The notes beneath the pieces were generated by a model. It saw only the letters and a program-made list of their open reading frames with translations. It was not told the DNA's origin and made no database searches. Made by a program: the position numbers and the translations under genes. Positions 63,349 through 64,000 of a stretch of DNA of 64,000 nucleotides are shown here, in pieces. Source of the DNA: Streptomyces cynarae (GTDB lineage: Bacteria; Actinomycetota; Actinomycetes; Streptomycetales; Streptomycetaceae); the NCBI RefSeq assembly GCF_025642135.1, contig NZ_CP106793.1:3393001-3457000 (forward strand), read 5' to 3'. Position 1 is the first letter of the stretch. Every line of letters begins with the position of its first letter.

Positions 63349-64000
63349 TCAGACCGCCGTGCTGACCTCCACCGTCCTGGCCGCCTTGTCGTGCAGCCCC
63401 TGTTTGTAGGGCCGGTCGAAGAAGCTCCAGCCGCCGCAGATCGCGGTCCACACGCAGGCGCAGCAGAACGCGAACGGCAGCCACAGCACCGAGGCGCGGA
63501 TCAGGGACGCCTGGAGGGACGGGTTCGAGCCGTCGTCGAGGTTGGCCACGCGCATGTTCAGCAGCCTCTTGCCGAGCGTCTGCCCGGTTCTGCTGATCAG
63601 GATCGTGTCGTAGGCCGTGTAGAGCACGGCCGCGATCACGGACTGGCCGAGGGACTTGCCGGTGTCGACCTTGGTGGCCTCCACGTTGTACTCGACCGTG
63701 TGGAACGCCCAGGACAGCAGCCAGACGACCACGCCGACGAGGATCATGTCGATGATCCGCGCGAGGACGCGCTTGCCGCTGTCGGCGAGCGGGGGCATAC
63801 CGGCGAGGGGGTCGGTGCCGTCGTAGGGGCCCTGCGGGCCCCCGCCGCCGTACGGGCCGCCGCCCTCGGGGCCACCACCGCCGTACGGGCCACCGCCCTC
63901 GGGGCCCCCGCCGCCGTACGAGCCGCCGCCCTCGGGGCCACCTCCCCCGTACGGGCCACCGCCCTCGGGGCCACCTCCCCCGTACGGGCCACCGCCCTCG
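63349..64000 (-). CDS. RDD-family membrane protein, 5' end outside window
   Basis: The frame is open to the right edge. The visible C-terminal ~150 residues form an RDD domain: KRVLARIIDMILVGVVVWLLSW (Arg and Asp of RDD), a second helix VIAAVLYTAYDTIL, RTGQTLGKRLLNMRV and a third helix LPFAFCCACVWTAI, with DKAARTVEV at the end. Before it is a Gly/Pro/Tyr tract of repeated EGGGPYGGGGP units. RDD proteins are predicted Na+(Li+)/H+ exchangers or transporters of unknown cargo; the long Gly-Pro-Tyr N-terminus is common in Streptomyces members. The true start lies beyond 64000. Confidence 0.85.
   Translation of the reverse strand, partial: EGGGPYGGGGPEGGGPYGGGGPEGGGSYGGGGPEGGGPYGGGGPEGGGPYGGGGPQGPYDGTDPLAGMPPLADSGKRVLARIIDMILVGVVVWLLSWAFHTVEYNVEATKVDTGKSLGQSVIAAVLYTAYDTILISRTGQTLGKRLLNMRVANLDDGSNPSLQASLIRASVLWLPFAFCCACVWTAICGGWSFFDRPYKQGLHDKAARTVEVSTAV
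63835..64000 (-). repeat. 33-bp tandem repeats encoding EGGGPYGGGGP
   Basis: At least four 33-bp units reach the window edge (differing by a few third-position and one codon changes), encoding an 11-residue Gly-rich repeat in the RDD protein N-terminus. Confidence 0.85.

Overview
The window is chromosomal DNA of a Streptomyces (or very close relative). The signs are very high GC with codon third positions dominated by G/C, GTG/TTG starts, 4-bp start/stop overlaps, an XRE/DUF397/anti-sigma-like ATPase cluster, rare TTA (bldA-type) codons, DasR-type operators next to N-acetylglucosamine PTS genes, and a core gene order (class A PBP, bcp, groES-like, tRNA-Leu, rdgB, rph, nag PTS, cysM-cysO-mec, clpS, pncB, pncA) that I recall from Streptomyces chromosomes.

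Left part (1-33 kb) is more accessory. It opens with a four-gene, translationally coupled defence-like operon: the 3' end of an SF2 helicase, a UvrD/PcrA-like helicase, a DrmA-like helicase with an internal zinc finger, and a DrmB-like DUF1998 protein. This is the core pair of DISARM with an unusual extra helicase set. Next come an ATPase/XRE/DUF397 regulatory cluster and a pseudogene strip (9.7-10.5 kb). A second coupled operon (10.8-15.2 kb) encodes four membrane or secreted proteins that I cannot assign. Its first gene carries two TTA codons, and its last has an HxE...CxxC pattern resembling a zinc deaminase fold. After a broken gene copy and an alpha/beta hydrolase there is a cell-envelope block: ECF-type sigma factor and membrane partner, divergent from a MatB-like deacetylase/glycosyltransferase and a class A PBP. 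Small regulator/enzyme genes follow (PadR plus membrane protein, WYL regulator plus VOC protein, AhpD-like protein, DUF2267, Hsp20), then an MFS transporter and a DUF445 protein.

Middle part (33-42 kb) has a frameshifted SGNH hydrolase, a 191-bp tandem duplication of the 3' end of a DUF1707/LiaF-like gene, a three-gene ABC-2 exporter, and a second class A PBP.

Right part (41-64 kb) is mostly conserved housekeeping. It holds Bcp, a GroES-like protein, an HNH nuclease with four DNA-binding-like repeats beside tRNA-Leu(UAG), RdgB, RNase PH, and GlcNAc PTS EIIB and EIIC divergent around three dre-like sites. It continues with an MBL hydrolase, a membrane-tethered PemK-like protein, a secreted sedolisin, and the CysM/CysO/Mec cysteine pathway preceded by a 31-codon leader peptide. 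The end has an amino-acid permease, ClpS, the NAD salvage genes pncB and pncA, an M6 metallopeptidase and the C-terminal part of an RDD protein. Strong hairpin terminators separate many of these units.
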